Assembly: GCA_018396675.1 (NCBI GenBank) | Contig: JAGTQX010000009.1 | Location: 1-57,884, forward strand | Direction: 5' to 3' | Length of the DNA stretch: 57,884 nucleotides | Source: Candidatus Bathyarchaeota archaeon | GTDB taxonomy: Archaea; Thermoproteota; Bathyarchaeia; Bathyarchaeales; Bathycorpusculaceae | Part shown: positions 8,933 to 17,785 of the stretch, one piece after another | Position numbering within the stretch: position 1 is the first letter of the stretch | Layout: each line of letters opens with the position of its first letter | Program-made: the position numbers and the translations under genes | The notes under the pieces: model-generated | Seen by the model: the letters and a program-made list of their open reading frames with translations, nothing else | Told to the model about the DNA's origin: nothing | Databases searched by the model: none

Positions 8933-8978
8933 TGTTAACGTTAACACTTTCGTTAAACAAAACTCTTAATGTTAACAG
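8933..8978. repeat. GTTAAC palindrome with downstream half-site
   Basis: TGTTAACGTTAACA (8933-8946) is a perfect 14-bp palindrome. CTGTTAAC at 8932-8939 pairs with GTTAACAG at 8971-8978, giving a longer inverted repeat. The site is about 65 bp past the end of the HTH gene at 9043. Confidence 0.7.
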
Positions 8979-9042
8979 CTTAATCCACATTTTTGTAGCC
9001 TTCCTAGTTCCCTGCCAGGAATATATTAAGCGAAGCAGCTTT

Positions 9043-9933
9043 TCAAGTGAAAGCCTCTTCAGAATTAACTTTTGAACTTAACTTTTCAATAACCTTGTCC
9101 ATCTTTTGCGTTAAGGCCTGAAGAGCCTCAATAAGCCTCAAATGTTCATTCATGGCATTGGCAAACTTTTCTTGAATCTGAATGAGGCGCTTAACATTTT
9201 GAGGCATGAGCAAATAATCCTTGGCTGCTTCGACGCTTAACCAGTCAACTTCGCCAAAGCCTTCAGACTCGTCAACCTTGGCAACGTCATCACTAACCTG
9301 CCAATAACGAGAAACCAAAGCAGCAACAGGATCATAAACGCCAAAATGAACTTTGCGGGCTAAGCTTCCCTCACCTAGACGAATGCCATACTTTAAACGC
9401 AAATGAGCTGCAACACGATCAGCCGCATCCTTAGCCAACAACAAAAGCTCACATGGATCCATACCCTCAACTACATCACAATAAACCAGAACATGCCTAG
9501 TAGTCTGCTCAACCGTCAACCCCAACTCAGAACCAATAAGACTACTCCAATTCATCTTCTCCACTCTCCGCCAATCAACAAGCACAGCAGGCTCCTGCAA
9601 AATAGGATACTTAAAAACACAATTATGAAGCCTAAAAACAAAACTAGGCGTCAAACCCTCACATCCACTGAGAAACTTTTTACATTGCTCAGTTGTCTCG
9701 TAAAAGGCTGGCCACCTCGGTCCAGTACGCTTGACTAAGCCTGCCTTCTCCAACTTTTTCAAATAATAATGCATGTGTTGGCGGCTCATTCCGAGAAGCC
9801 TAGCTACTTTCGTAGGATAATTTTCGTCAATTAGTTTCAAGATTGGAATAAGCCTTTTCCGAACACTCCAATTGTAAAATTTTACTTTTGACAGCCCTTT
9901 TACACCAAACAAACTATTCCAATACAAAACCAC
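9043..9933 (-). CDS. HTH protein with C-terminal coiled coil
   Basis: 296 residues. A winged HTH occupies about residues 18-75 (KLIDENYPTKVARLLGMSR then HMHYYLKKLEKAGLVKR). The middle 150 residues are an unrecognised domain with several cysteines. The last 50 are heptad-like and probably form a coiled coil. I do not recognise the family by name; architecture suggests a DNA-binding regulator or a replication/partition accessory protein. A pair of 14-bp repeats lies 20-65 bp upstream of its start and may be its own operator (inference). Confidence 0.65.
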   Translation of the reverse strand: MVLYWNSLFGVKGLSKVKFYNWSVRKRLIPILKLIDENYPTKVARLLGMSRQHMHYYLKKLEKAGLVKRTGPRWPAFYETTEQCKKFLSGCEGLTPSFVFRLHNCVFKYPILQEPAVLVDWRRVEKMNWSSLIGSELGLTVEQTTRHVLVYCDVVEGMDPCELLLLAKDAADRVAAHLRLKYGIRLGEGSLARKVHFGVYDPVAALVSRYWQVSDDVAKVDESEGFGEVDWLSVEAAKDYLLMPQNVKRLIQIQEKFANAMNEHLRLIEALQALTQKMDKVIEKLSSKVNSEEAFT

Positions 9934-9952
9934 ATGAATTTTCTGCCCTTAG

Positions 9953-9996
9953 CAAAGGACACTATCCTTTGCGAGCCTCGCCAAAGGACAGTATCC
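9953..9996. promoter_or_regulatory. Paired operator-like repeats upstream of the HTH gene
   Basis: AAAGGACACTATCC (9954-9967) and AAAGGACAGTATCC (9983-9996) differ at one base and start 29 bp apart. The first copy is also an inverted repeat, CAAAGGA/TCCTTTG with a 5-base spacer. They lie 20-63 bp upstream of the HTH gene start at 9933, and about 115-160 bp before the plus-strand HTH gene. Confidence 0.6.
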
Positions 9997-10110
9997 AAAA
10001 ACGGACATATGAGGAGGGCACTTTCACTCTAGAGGGTCTCCCTGTTAATCGCTTCAAGCCTTTAGTCTTTTAGTACAATCCTCAGCAAAAAGTCAGGATT
10101 TGATGATGAA

Positions 10111-10482
10111 ATGGCGAGGGTCTACATATTTAAAGGTCGAGAAGCAAGAGTTAATAAGGCGATTTTCTGGATCCTCGCCATGCAAAGTCCGCTAACAATT
10201 TATGATATATGGCGAAGGTTAAGAACACAAAGAGATTTCCAATACATACGCTATAACATTGTAAACAGACGAGTTAGAACACTCAAAGAGCAAGGCGTCA
10301 TCGAAAAAATTGGAGAGAGAAAAACGAAAAACGGCTTTCAAGCAACACTGTACCAATTAACCTTACGAGCTTATCTATCAATTTTACTAGATAAACTCGA
10401 CATGGACTTTTTCTTAAAGAAGGCTTCGAGTGATGAGATTTTATCAATGCTCGTCATCCTCGCTTCGCAACAACAAAGTTGA
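10111..10482 (+). CDS. PadR-like winged-helix protein
   Basis: 123 residues. A winged HTH covers about 15-90: SPLTIYDIWRRLRTQRDFQYIRYN is followed by a recognition-type helix and the wing IGERKTKNGFQATLYQLT. The C-terminus is helical, as needed for dimerisation. The family is broad and the target unknown. It overlaps the longest possible trmY frame but ends 97 bp before the start I favour for trmY. Confidence 0.65.
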   Translation: MARVYIFKGREARVNKAIFWILAMQSPLTIYDIWRRLRTQRDFQYIRYNIVNRRVRTLKEQGVIEKIGERKTKNGFQATLYQLTLRAYLSILLDKLDMDFFLKKASSDEILSMLVILASQQQS

Positions 10483-10579
10483 GCGTAAGAGTTTAGAAAC
10501 AATTAAAGAGTGCTTTTACACCTTAATATTGAAGCACGCCCGAGGCTTTTACTTGAAGCGTAAAGTGGTTGTGTTGAGT

Positions 10580-11146
10580 ATGCGGGAGTTTATTCTATAT
10601 TCGCGTTTGGGGCGCACCGATGCTAGGTGGAGAAGTTTGCATGATGCTGGACGCTTGGACATAGTTTACGAGTGCACGATTGCAAGCCTTTTCTTGTCGC
10701 ATGCAATACGTAAGGATGTTGTTTTTAATGCCATTTTGAATGGTCCGCCATCTCCGCCGCTACACTTAAAAATTGATGGATTAACGTTGCATGACGTGAG
10801 AACGGATGTTGATACATGGACTGGCATATTAAAGAAGGTTCTTTCTGGTAAGCCTCACCCAGGGATAAGCGTTTACATGGCAAGCTTTGAAAATTTGGTG
10901 AAGGCGAAGGCTGAAGCGAAGAAAGCCCAAATATACGTTCTTGAGGAGGGCGGAAAAGACGTTTACGATGTGGAAATTGGCGAAAACCCAGTTTTTGTTT
11001 TAGGCGATCATGTTGGTTTGCCAAAAAAAGCTGAAGCTTTTGCTCTACGTTATGGAGAAAAAATCTCCCTTGGAAAAGAGCCTTATTTAGCGGCTACATG
11101 CATAACGGTGCTAAATTACATACTTGACAGAATGAAACCGCGCTGA
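10580..11146 (+). CDS. trmY: tRNA (pseudouridine-54 N1)-methyltransferase TrmY
   Basis: Methylates N1 of pseudouridine 54 in the T-loop of archaeal tRNAs, giving m1-psi. The protein from the ATG at 10580 is 188 residues, the usual TrmY size, and begins MREFILYSRLGRTDA as in the family. The C-terminal part contains FVLGDHVGLPKKAEA, the SPOUT knot segment that binds S-adenosylmethionine, and a late Cys in AATCITVL. A longer frame opens upstream at 10430, but those 50 residues are not TrmY-like and overlap the HTH gene. Confidence 0.88.
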   Translation: MREFILYSRLGRTDARWRSLHDAGRLDIVYECTIASLFLSHAIRKDVVFNAILNGPPSPPLHLKIDGLTLHDVRTDVDTWTGILKKVLSGKPHPGISVYMASFENLVKAKAEAKKAQIYVLEEGGKDVYDVEIGENPVFVLGDHVGLPKKAEAFALRYGEKISLGKEPYLAATCITVLNYILDRMKPR

Positions 11147-11246
11147 AAATTGGCGCTAAATTTTTATTTAAGTGATTTCTGGTTTAAAATCTGTTAACTA
11201 ACCTACAGTTTTAAGCTTCGCGTGTTTGATGGAGGTGAAAAAGTAA

Positions 11247-12623
11247 ATGGCAGCTATCCGCGAGTTGCCAACAGCTCCAGTGTCAAAATTTGAAAGAATA
11301 GGCGCACACACGCACATTAAAGGACTTGGTTTAGACGAAAACCTGAAAGCAGCTAAAATAAAGGATGGAATGGTTGGACAGGAAAAGGCAAGAGAAGCTG
11401 CAGGTTTAGTTGTGAAAATGATTAAAGAAGGAAAACTCAGTGGTAAATGCATTATTTTGGCTGGGCCGCCTGGCACGGGTAAAACTGCAATAGCTGTTGC
11501 TGTTTCAAAGGAGCTTGGTGAAAACGTTCCTTTTATTCAAATGAGTGGAAGCGAAATCTATAGCACCGAGCGGAAGAAAACCGAGGTTTTGATAGAAGCT
11601 ATAAGAAAATGCATCGGCGTTGAAATCCACGAGATGCGTAAAGTCTACGAAGGCGAAGTAACACTGATCGATGTTCGAACAGCACCGCACCCCTACAACC
11701 CTTACCAGAAAGTTCCAGAAAGCGTTAGACTGACGCTAAAAACAAAAGAAGAAGAAAAAACAATTGAAGCTGGGGCCTCAATAGCGCAGCAGATAATAGC
11801 TGAAGGCATATCGGAAGGCCACGTTATCCAAATCGACGCTGAAACGGGCAGAGTGGCAAATCTTGGACTGTGCCTAGAAAGCCAGAAAGGCAAAACCTAC
11901 GATGTTGACACGCGTAGAAAAATTCCACGGCCCAACGGGAAAGTTCTGAAAGAGAAAGAGTTCGTTTACACACTTACGTTGGCAGATTTAGACACCTTAA
12001 ATGCGAGGCAACACTCAAGCGGTTTGTTCTCCCTATTCTTCGGCGGGTCTGAATCAAAGGAGATAGACGCGGAAGTGCGGATGGCGGTTGATCAGCAAGT
12101 AAAAGAATGGGTGGACAGCGGAAAAGCTTTCATTCACCCTGGTGTCCTTTTCATTGATGACGCGCACCTACTGGATTTGGAAGCGTTTAGCTTTCTTGGA
12201 AGAGCCATGGAAAGCGAACTTGTTCCAATAATAATATTGGCAACTAACCGAGGAGTTGCGCGGATTCGCGGAACAGACATAAGAAGCCCATTAGGTTTTC
12301 CAGTTGACCTTATTGACCGTTCTGTTATAATTGCGACGCAGCCTTATGATTTGGAAAGCATCAAGGAAATTCTGCGAATCCGAGCCGTTGAAGAAAAAAT
12401 TAAACTGGAAAAAGACGCGTTGGATAAGCTTGCTGAAGTCGGAGGAAAAAGTTCGATGCGGTACGCTGTTCAACTATTAAGTTTAGCCGCTCAAAACGCT
12501 AAATCCTCTAACAAGGACAAGGTAACGGTTGAAGATGTGCAGCGAGTAGATGACCTCTTCATGGACGTGAGCGAAGCCGCGGAATACTTGAGAAAATACG
12601 AAGAGAGACTGCTTGTGCATTAG
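11247..12623 (+). CDS. TIP49/RuvBL-type AAA+ helicase
   Basis: 458 residues, the size of eukaryotic RuvBL1/2. Walker A is GPPGTGKT (73-80). The TIP49-specific insert (about 125-245, OB-like DII domain) contains TLIDVRTAPHPYNPY. Walker B is LFIDDAHLLD (301-310), and the sensor/arginine region follows (LATNRGVARIRGTDIRSPLG). RuvBL proteins normally read DEVH in Walker B; here the catalytic Glu position is Asp305. These proteins form hexameric rings in chromatin remodelling, snoRNP assembly and TBP contact. A promoter-like T/A stretch precedes it. Confidence 0.92.
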   Translation: MAAIRELPTAPVSKFERIGAHTHIKGLGLDENLKAAKIKDGMVGQEKAREAAGLVVKMIKEGKLSGKCIILAGPPGTGKTAIAVAVSKELGENVPFIQMSGSEIYSTERKKTEVLIEAIRKCIGVEIHEMRKVYEGEVTLIDVRTAPHPYNPYQKVPESVRLTLKTKEEEKTIEAGASIAQQIIAEGISEGHVIQIDAETGRVANLGLCLESQKGKTYDVDTRRKIPRPNGKVLKEKEFVYTLTLADLDTLNARQHSSGLFSLFFGGSESKEIDAEVRMAVDQQVKEWVDSGKAFIHPGVLFIDDAHLLDLEAFSFLGRAMESELVPIIILATNRGVARIRGTDIRSPLGFPVDLIDRSVIIATQPYDLESIKEILRIRAVEEKIKLEKDALDKLAEVGGKSSMRYAVQLLSLAAQNAKSSNKDKVTVEDVQRVDDLFMDVSEAAEYLRKYEERLLVH

Positions 12624-12712
12624 CATATTCCGAAGCTGTAAAAACAATACTAATTTTTGAACAGTAACACTTTAAACCTAAACCTTACCTTTTCTTTAAG
12701 AGGTGGCTCCAA

Positions 12713-13042
12713 ATGGATGAGAAAAGAAGTAAACGTGAACCCGCAAGTCCTACCGAATTAAGGCTTCCAGACGATTGGGGTTTCGTCTTGGAGCCAGCCA
12801 AAATCGAGATAGGCTCCGGATATGCGGTCTCCTTAAGCTACGACGAGGATGGCAACCCGATTGTTGATGTAAAGACTTATGGAAAAGTGGACTCAACAAA
12901 GATTAAACGAGATATTGAACGATTATATCCAAACGCTCATATTCGCAACTTAAACGAGGAACCAACAGTTACGCTGATTAGAAGAAATAAGACAAAAAAC
13001 ACGAGCAGAAGCAGAGGCAAAAGCAGAAACAGGAAACGTTAA
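12713..13042 (+). CDS. Conserved small protein, family shared with the gene at 42503
   Basis: 109 residues, name unknown. The core (about residues 38-90) resembles the protein at 42503-42838: GYAVSLSYDEDGNPIVDVKT here against GYSISVVQTPEGTTVKAKVG there. Both continue into a helix ending in YPNAHI or YPHAKI and then a short strand. This suggests an alpha/beta ferredoxin-like or swivelling fold. The C-terminal tail is a run of Lys/Arg/Ser, suggesting nucleic-acid contact (inference). It lies downstream of the TIP49 gene on the same strand. Confidence 0.6.
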   Translation: MDEKRSKREPASPTELRLPDDWGFVLEPAKIEIGSGYAVSLSYDEDGNPIVDVKTYGKVDSTKIKRDIERLYPNAHIRNLNEEPTVTLIRRNKTKNTSRSRGKSRNRKR

Positions 13043-13268
13043 TTTCTCGCCCAAAATTCTAAATTTTGAAACGAGATTGAAATAAAACCAAAGCCTCTTT
13101 CATATAAATTTTCCTCAGAAAATCGCAGAATTCAACATTATTTTATGCTTTTTCTGCTATTAAACTAGAAGTAGATTTAGCAATACTATGGCGATTAATT
13201 TTAACCGTTTAGTTTTTAAGTCTCTGTAAAGCCTACATTTGAATTCTCTAGTGTGGAAAGCGACCCTT

Positions 13269-14549
13269 ATGGCAGAAAAGGTTGATGAAGATGCGCGCAG
13301 AGAAAAACGACTAAAGCTTGTTTATGTTCGTTCGGTAGCGAACTCTCTGGGAACAAACATGGTAAGCCCATTTGTGAGTCCCTACGCTGTTAAGGAGCTT
13401 GGCGCTTCCTCGTCAGATATGGGTTGGCTCCAGTCCGTGAGCAACATTTCAAACAATATTATGCAAGTTTTATGGGGCGAATTAAGTGACAGGCTCGGTC
13501 GAAGAGTCCCATTTATTGTGGTTGGCGGTTTAATCGTGGCTCTGCTGTGGGTGCCGATGTTGCTTGTGAATACTGCGAACCAGCTTGTTCTGATTATTGC
13601 TTTGCAGGCGCTTTTAGGTTCGATGATGGTTCCAGCTTGGACGGCTCTGATTGGCGATTTGGTTCCGTCATCACGTCTCGGAAGGGTCAACGCCGCCATA
13701 AACTTGTGGGCTTCTGTTGGCACATTGTCAGCAACTTTAGCTTCGGGACTGATAATGAACAGCATCGGCGGAACAGTTCGGGAGCAACTCATGATACCAG
13801 TTGCTGTTGCAACAGTTTGCGGTCTAATTGCATCTTTGATAATGTTTCAAGTGAAGGAAGGAAAAACTAAAAAAGTGGAAGCGAACACGAAAAAACTCGC
13901 TTTAAACTTTGCTGAAATTTTTAGGCTTATTAAGGAATCCCCGGATTTCACAAGGTATTGCACAGCCAGTGCGGTTTTCAACTTTTTTATGTCAATTGCT
14001 TGGCCGTTATTCGCTATAACACAAGTTAAAGTTTTGAATGCTTCAATGTTTGAAATTGCATTGCTTTCAGTTGTGAATGGAATCTTCACCATAGTTTTCA
14101 CGGGTTGGGCTGGAAGACTTGCGGACACTGTTGGCAGAAAACCACTACTTATTTTCGTCAGGTTCAGCTATGTTTCCGTACCTTTGGCGTATGCATTCTC
14201 TCCGAACATTTACATTCTGATAGCCATTGGCGCTTATTGGGGCGCTGTCGCAGCTTTTGAACAAGCATGCGTCACACCTTATCTGCTTGATGTCTCTCCA
14301 GAAATGCATCGTGGAAGCTTCACTGCTTTTTACAACATGCTTATAGGAACGGTTACTTTCTTTGGCTCGCTTATAGGTGGATACTTGTCAGATTTCACGG
14401 TTGGCATATTCGGCTTGGTTCTTGGCTTGCAAATAGTCTATGTTATCTCGGCGGTTGGCAGGGGAATAGGCGCTGCAACCTACTTCCGCCTGAGAGAAAC
14501 GCTGAAAGATATAAAACCCTTAAAAGTCAACATTCACTTTCCCACGTAG
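13269..14549 (+). CDS. MFS transporter
   Basis: 426 residues from the ATG at 13269; a TTG at 13239 would add 10 residues. About 12 membrane segments are visible, with the MFS loop GELSDRLGRRVPF between TM2 and TM3 and its second-half counterpart GRLADTVGRKPLL. Substrate is unknown; the closest style is drug/sugar exporters. It converges with the radical SAM gene, and their 3' ends overlap by 16 bp. Confidence 0.85.
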   Translation: MAEKVDEDARREKRLKLVYVRSVANSLGTNMVSPFVSPYAVKELGASSSDMGWLQSVSNISNNIMQVLWGELSDRLGRRVPFIVVGGLIVALLWVPMLLVNTANQLVLIIALQALLGSMMVPAWTALIGDLVPSSRLGRVNAAINLWASVGTLSATLASGLIMNSIGGTVREQLMIPVAVATVCGLIASLIMFQVKEGKTKKVEANTKKLALNFAEIFRLIKESPDFTRYCTASAVFNFFMSIAWPLFAITQVKVLNASMFEIALLSVVNGIFTIVFTGWAGRLADTVGRKPLLIFVRFSYVSVPLAYAFSPNIYILIAIGAYWGAVAAFEQACVTPYLLDVSPEMHRGSFTAFYNMLIGTVTFFGSLIGGYLSDFTVGIFGLVLGLQIVYVISAVGRGIGAATYFRLRETLKDIKPLKVNIHFPT

Positions 14550-15586
14550 ATTCCAGTTATTGGAATTTCAGTCCCGCATTCTGGGCATCTTTTGCTTTTT
14601 GTAACGGAATATTTCAGGATTTTGTATCCGTATCTTTTGATTAGTGGTTTTCCACAGTTTGGACAATAAGTATTTTCGTATCTGTGACCAGATGCATTTC
14701 CAATGTAGGGATATGCCACTCCTGCTTTTCTAGCCAAAGTGTAAGCTTTCTCTAAAGTTTCAATTTTTGTCGGTGGGTTGAAGAATTTGTAGGCTGGAAA
14801 ATAGCGCGTAAAATGAAGCGGGGTTTCAGGCCCAACGCTCTTTAGATGATTTTCTATGATCCACCATAATGATTCATCGTTGTCGTTGACGCCGCTGACG
14901 ATAAGGTTCACGATTTCAACGTGAATTCCCATATGTTTGGCTTCTCTGGCATTTCTCCAAACTTTTTCTGCGTTAGCGCCGCCGCAATATTTACTGTACA
15001 CTTCGTTTTTGCCTTTTACATCTATTTTTAGTCCGTCTAAACCAGTTTTGTGAAGTGCTTTTAAGGCTTCGGTTGTAAGGTATCCGTTAGACACGTAACA
15101 GCAATATTTTATTCCTCTATTCTTGCCGAGTTTAAAGGTCTCTAAAATCCATTCAGTCAAAAGTGTAGGTTCCTGAAAACTTGCGCATAAGCCAGAATCT
15201 CCACATGTAAATGCTAAATCAACAATTCTTTCAGGCGAATAATAAACGGCTTTGTTTGGCTCTGGAACCGCTTTCGAAAGGTGAAAGTTCTGGCACCATA
15301 AACAGTCAAGGTTACACGACCACGTTGAAAAAGTTAAAGCTGTTGAGCCAGGCCAATAATGAAAGAAAGGTTTTATTTCTATGGGGCGGCTTTCGATGGC
15401 GCTTATGTCACCGTAGACAAGCGTGTAGAGTTTACCGCCGAGGTTTTTTCTTGTTCTGCAGAATCCTGTTTTGCCTTCAGTGATTTCGCATCTTCTTTCG
15501 CACAGCTTACACTTGACTTTGCCGCCTCCAAGCTTCTCGTAAAATAGGGCTTCCCGAACGGTTGGGTTGGTAAGCAAACTCTGCAT
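14534..15586 (-). CDS. amrS: AmmeMemoRadiSam-system radical SAM enzyme
   Basis: 350 residues. The radical SAM cluster motif is CNLDCLWC (CX3CX2C, about residue 94 on), preceded by a Cys-rich N-terminal zinc motif (CKLCERRC) and followed at the C-terminus by a zinc ribbon (CPNCGKP then CPECGTE). This is the AmrS architecture: an iron-sulfur enzyme related to pyruvate-formate-lyase activases, with unsettled substrate. Its usual AmmeMemo partners are not adjacent here. It is immediately downstream of thiL (1-2 bp gap) on the same strand. Confidence 0.85.
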   Translation of the reverse strand: MQSLLTNPTVREALFYEKLGGGKVKCKLCERRCEITEGKTGFCRTRKNLGGKLYTLVYGDISAIESRPIEIKPFFHYWPGSTALTFSTWSCNLDCLWCQNFHLSKAVPEPNKAVYYSPERIVDLAFTCGDSGLCASFQEPTLLTEWILETFKLGKNRGIKYCCYVSNGYLTTEALKALHKTGLDGLKIDVKGKNEVYSKYCGGANAEKVWRNAREAKHMGIHVEIVNLIVSGVNDNDESLWWIIENHLKSVGPETPLHFTRYFPAYKFFNPPTKIETLEKAYTLARKAGVAYPYIGNASGHRYENTYCPNCGKPLIKRYGYKILKYSVTKSKRCPECGTEIPITGIYVGK

Positions 15587-15587
15587 T

Positions 15588-16613
15588 TTAGCGCCTTCGG
15601 AAATGTTCCCATCCCTTGGGCTTTATGGCGCGTTTTCTATTTCCAATCTTCACAACAATTTGTTTCTCAGCGGTAACCCTGCCTATCCTTATTAATGCGC
15701 CGCCTGCTTCTCTGACGGCTTTTTCAGCTTTACTCCAAGATTTTGGGTTCAAAGTTAAAACAAGCTCATATTCTTCTCCGCCGTGAAAAGCCAAATCAAA
15801 TGGGTCAAGACCGTTAACTTCAGCGAATTTAACAGCTTCGGTTGCCACTGGAATAGTGTCTAAACAAAAGCCTACACCGCTTGCTTTTGAAATTTCATGC
15901 AAACTCCATGCTAGGCCGTCGCTTGAATCAATAGCTGACGTGACAGCTCCAGTTTTTCCCAACGCCAAGCCTTCGTTTAACCTTGCTTTAGGCATACAAA
16001 CAGCCTCAATAAGCGAATCACAAACGCCTTTAGGCGCCTCTAAACCCTCAAGAAGCATCTTCAATCCCGCAGAGGTTTTCCCAAAAAAACCAGTAACCGC
16101 CACCAAATCGCCAGGTTTTGCACCGCTCCGCAACATCAAAAACCTTTTTTCAGCAAGACCGAAAACTGAAAGACTTATCACGATGTCTGAAGCCTCATTT
16201 GTGTCCCCGCCTAAAATGTAAACGCCATATTCACGGGCTCCAGCGTTTAAGCCTTCGGCGATTTCCTCTAACTCTTTCTGTGTCGTGTTGCTTGGCAGTC
16301 CAAGCGCGACAAGAGCGGAAACGGGTTTTGTGCCTTTTGCAGCAAAATCACTAACGTTCATAACGACTGCCTTGCGCGCTGCCTGCCATAAACTCATTCC
16401 TTTCGGAATGTCAGTCTCGCCGACCAGCATGTCCGTCTTCAGAATCGCAAGCTTATCTTTGCCTATGACAAAAGCGGAAACATCGTCGCCGAAAGGCACC
16501 GGCATCTGCGGCATCTTCTCCAATCTTTCAAGAATCAGTTCAATAGCTTTCCTCTCGCCCATATCCTTCAATGTTTTCAAAATTTCGCGCCTTCCAATCA
16601 AAGTGAGAAGCAT
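15588..16613 (-). CDS. thiL: Thiamine-monophosphate kinase ThiL
   Basis: Phosphorylates thiamine monophosphate to the pyrophosphate cofactor. 341 residues, typical for ThiL. Motifs in order are PFGDDVSAF near residue 40 (metal and ATP aspartates), LKTDMLVGETDIP, ARKAVVMNVSDFAAKG (dimer/ATP loop), ILGGDTNEA (about 135) and SAIDSSDGLA (about 220). The aspartates of the PurM/ThiL ATP-binding fold are all present. It is followed almost directly by the radical SAM gene. Confidence 0.92.
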   Translation of the reverse strand: MLLTLIGRREILKTLKDMGERKAIELILERLEKMPQMPVPFGDDVSAFVIGKDKLAILKTDMLVGETDIPKGMSLWQAARKAVVMNVSDFAAKGTKPVSALVALGLPSNTTQKELEEIAEGLNAGAREYGVYILGGDTNEASDIVISLSVFGLAEKRFLMLRSGAKPGDLVAVTGFFGKTSAGLKMLLEGLEAPKGVCDSLIEAVCMPKARLNEGLALGKTGAVTSAIDSSDGLAWSLHEISKASGVGFCLDTIPVATEAVKFAEVNGLDPFDLAFHGGEEYELVLTLNPKSWSKAEKAVREAGGALIRIGRVTAEKQIVVKIGNRKRAIKPKGWEHFRRR

Positions 16614-16657
16614 TACAGCTTTAAATTTTTAATTCTCACTCTTTCGGCGTTTTTCTG

Positions 16658-17440
16658 CTATTTCAGAAGAGACTGTTCACTGAGAAATTCCATAAGTTTT
16701 TTGTTGGTTTCTTTTATGAAATCTTCTTTGTAGTGTGCCGCGTAAGTCGCCCCGTAACTTCTTGCTTTGCATGCTTTTTCAACTTCCTCCTTTGTGGGTT
16801 TTCTTCCGCTGCGTTTTAACCCGTTCAAAACAAGACGTCTCCAGTAGTTTTGCACATCCTTTAGTCTTATTTCTCTGTAGCGGTTTTCAAAGACGACTGT
16901 TCTATAGTCCCATTTTTCTCTTCTTTTAGGCTTCTTTTTTGGGTATCCAATGCATAAAATTGACAATGCCAAGCAGTGTTCAGGAAGACCTAAAATTTCC
17001 TTAACTTTTTTCGGGTGTTCTATAACTGACCCGATTATTACGCTTCCCAGACCTAACGCTTCCGCTGCGATAACCATGTTCTCAAGCGACAAGGAAGCAT
17101 CTAAAACGCCGAGGGTGTAAGGTAAAATTCCAGTGAAATCGTAATCAACGCCTGTGAGTTTTGCGGCTTTCAAGTGCCTATGTAAGTCGAGGCAAACAAC
17201 AATCCATGCGGGTGCGTCTTTCATAAAAGCCTGTTTGCCGCAAAGTTCGTAAAGTTGTTCTTTTTCCTTCTCATCTCTAACAACTATAAATGTTCTGGGT
17301 TGAATGTTCCCGGCAGATGGCGCTCTTATGCCGGCCACCAAAATTTTCTTTAAATCTTCTTCTGAAACTGGCTCATCTTTTTCGAAGTTTCGAACGGTTG
17401 CCCTCTCCAAAAGAATGTTCAACAAATTAGTCTTCTCCAT
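16658..17440 (-). CDS. Nitroreductase-family flavoprotein
   Basis: 260 residues from the ATG at 17440; an upstream frame start at 17482 adds 14 non-homologous-looking residues. It carries the NADH:flavin reductase/nitroreductase pattern: RATVRNFEKDEPVSEEDLKKIL, then APSAGNIQPR (FMN phosphate contact), and a later AAEALGLGSVIIG segment. The C-terminal 70 residues are a basic helical extension that typical members lack. Substrate unknown. It lies 44 bp upstream of the thiL start, same strand. Confidence 0.83.
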   Translation of the reverse strand: MEKTNLLNILLERATVRNFEKDEPVSEEDLKKILVAGIRAPSAGNIQPRTFIVVRDEKEKEQLYELCGKQAFMKDAPAWIVVCLDLHRHLKAAKLTGVDYDFTGILPYTLGVLDASLSLENMVIAAEALGLGSVIIGSVIEHPKKVKEILGLPEHCLALSILCIGYPKKKPKRREKWDYRTVVFENRYREIRLKDVQNYWRRLVLNGLKRSGRKPTKEEVEKACKARSYGATYAAHYKEDFIKETNKKLMEFLSEQSLLK

Positions 17441-17550
17441 TATGTTATGCCTTCTTTGCAAAGAATTTACAAGCAAGTGCAAAATAAACTTTCATTTATA
17501 AAACAAGTACCGCAAGTTTTGCGAATTTCATGAAAAATTTTCCGAACGTC

Positions 17551-17559
17551 TTAAAAATA
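17551..17559 (+). promoter_or_regulatory. TATA box of tRNA-Thr
   Basis: TTAAAAATA lies 39-47 bp before the tRNA-Thr start. The tRNA-Pro(TGG) gene (box TTTTAAAT at 18163-18170) and tRNA-Met gene (box GTTTAAATT at 54174-54182) have boxes at nearly the same distance, which supports all three. Confidence 0.55.
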
Positions 17560-17597
17560 GGCTTACCACCAAAATAGGAATGAAAACATTGGCATGT

Positions 17598-17674
17598 GCC
17601 TCGGTGGCTCAGCCTGGTAGAGCAGCGGCCTCGTAAGCCGCAGGTCCCGGGATCAAAGCCCGGCCGAGGCTCCA
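17598..17674 (+). tRNA. tRNA-Thr (anticodon CGT)
   Basis: Full cloverleaf: acceptor GCCTCGG/CCGAGGC, D-arm GCTC/GAGC, anticodon stem GCGGC/GCCGC with loop CTCGTAA giving anticodon CGT, 5-base variable loop, T-arm CCGGG/CCCGG. Discriminator T and an encoded CCA. No intron. It reads ACG codons. Confidence 0.95.
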
Positions 17675-17785
17675 TTTTTCAGCGATAGCTGTTTTTGTGT
17701 ATTTGTGTTATACACGTGAACAGAAATATTTATTAAATATAAAGATTTCAGATAAATGTGACGCTGAAAAAGGAGGAAAAACATC

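Larger units (their letters stand above)
8074..9042. other. Gene-free, palindrome-rich intergenic kilobase
   Basis: About 970 bp between two HTH genes with no convincing gene. The two overlapping open frames near 8.63-8.90 kb on opposite strands repeat an I-T-R-V-I pattern because both read through palindromes. The stretch holds a 26-bp perfect palindrome, a 9-bp inverted repeat, four imperfect 16-18-bp dyads and a GTTAAC palindrome, each listed separately. It could be a regulatory region or an origin-like region. I see no Cdc6/Orc1 gene nearby and no recognisable ORB. Confidence 0.6.

Noticed and set aside
8074-9042. Replication origin
   Set aside because: Palindromes are dense but there is no Cdc6/Orc1 gene nearby and no recognisable origin box, so it is kept only as a possibility.
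9403-9738. Plus-strand frame rich in Asn, Thr and Leu
   Set aside because: Antisense to the HTH/coiled-coil gene and of composition expected from its codon bias.
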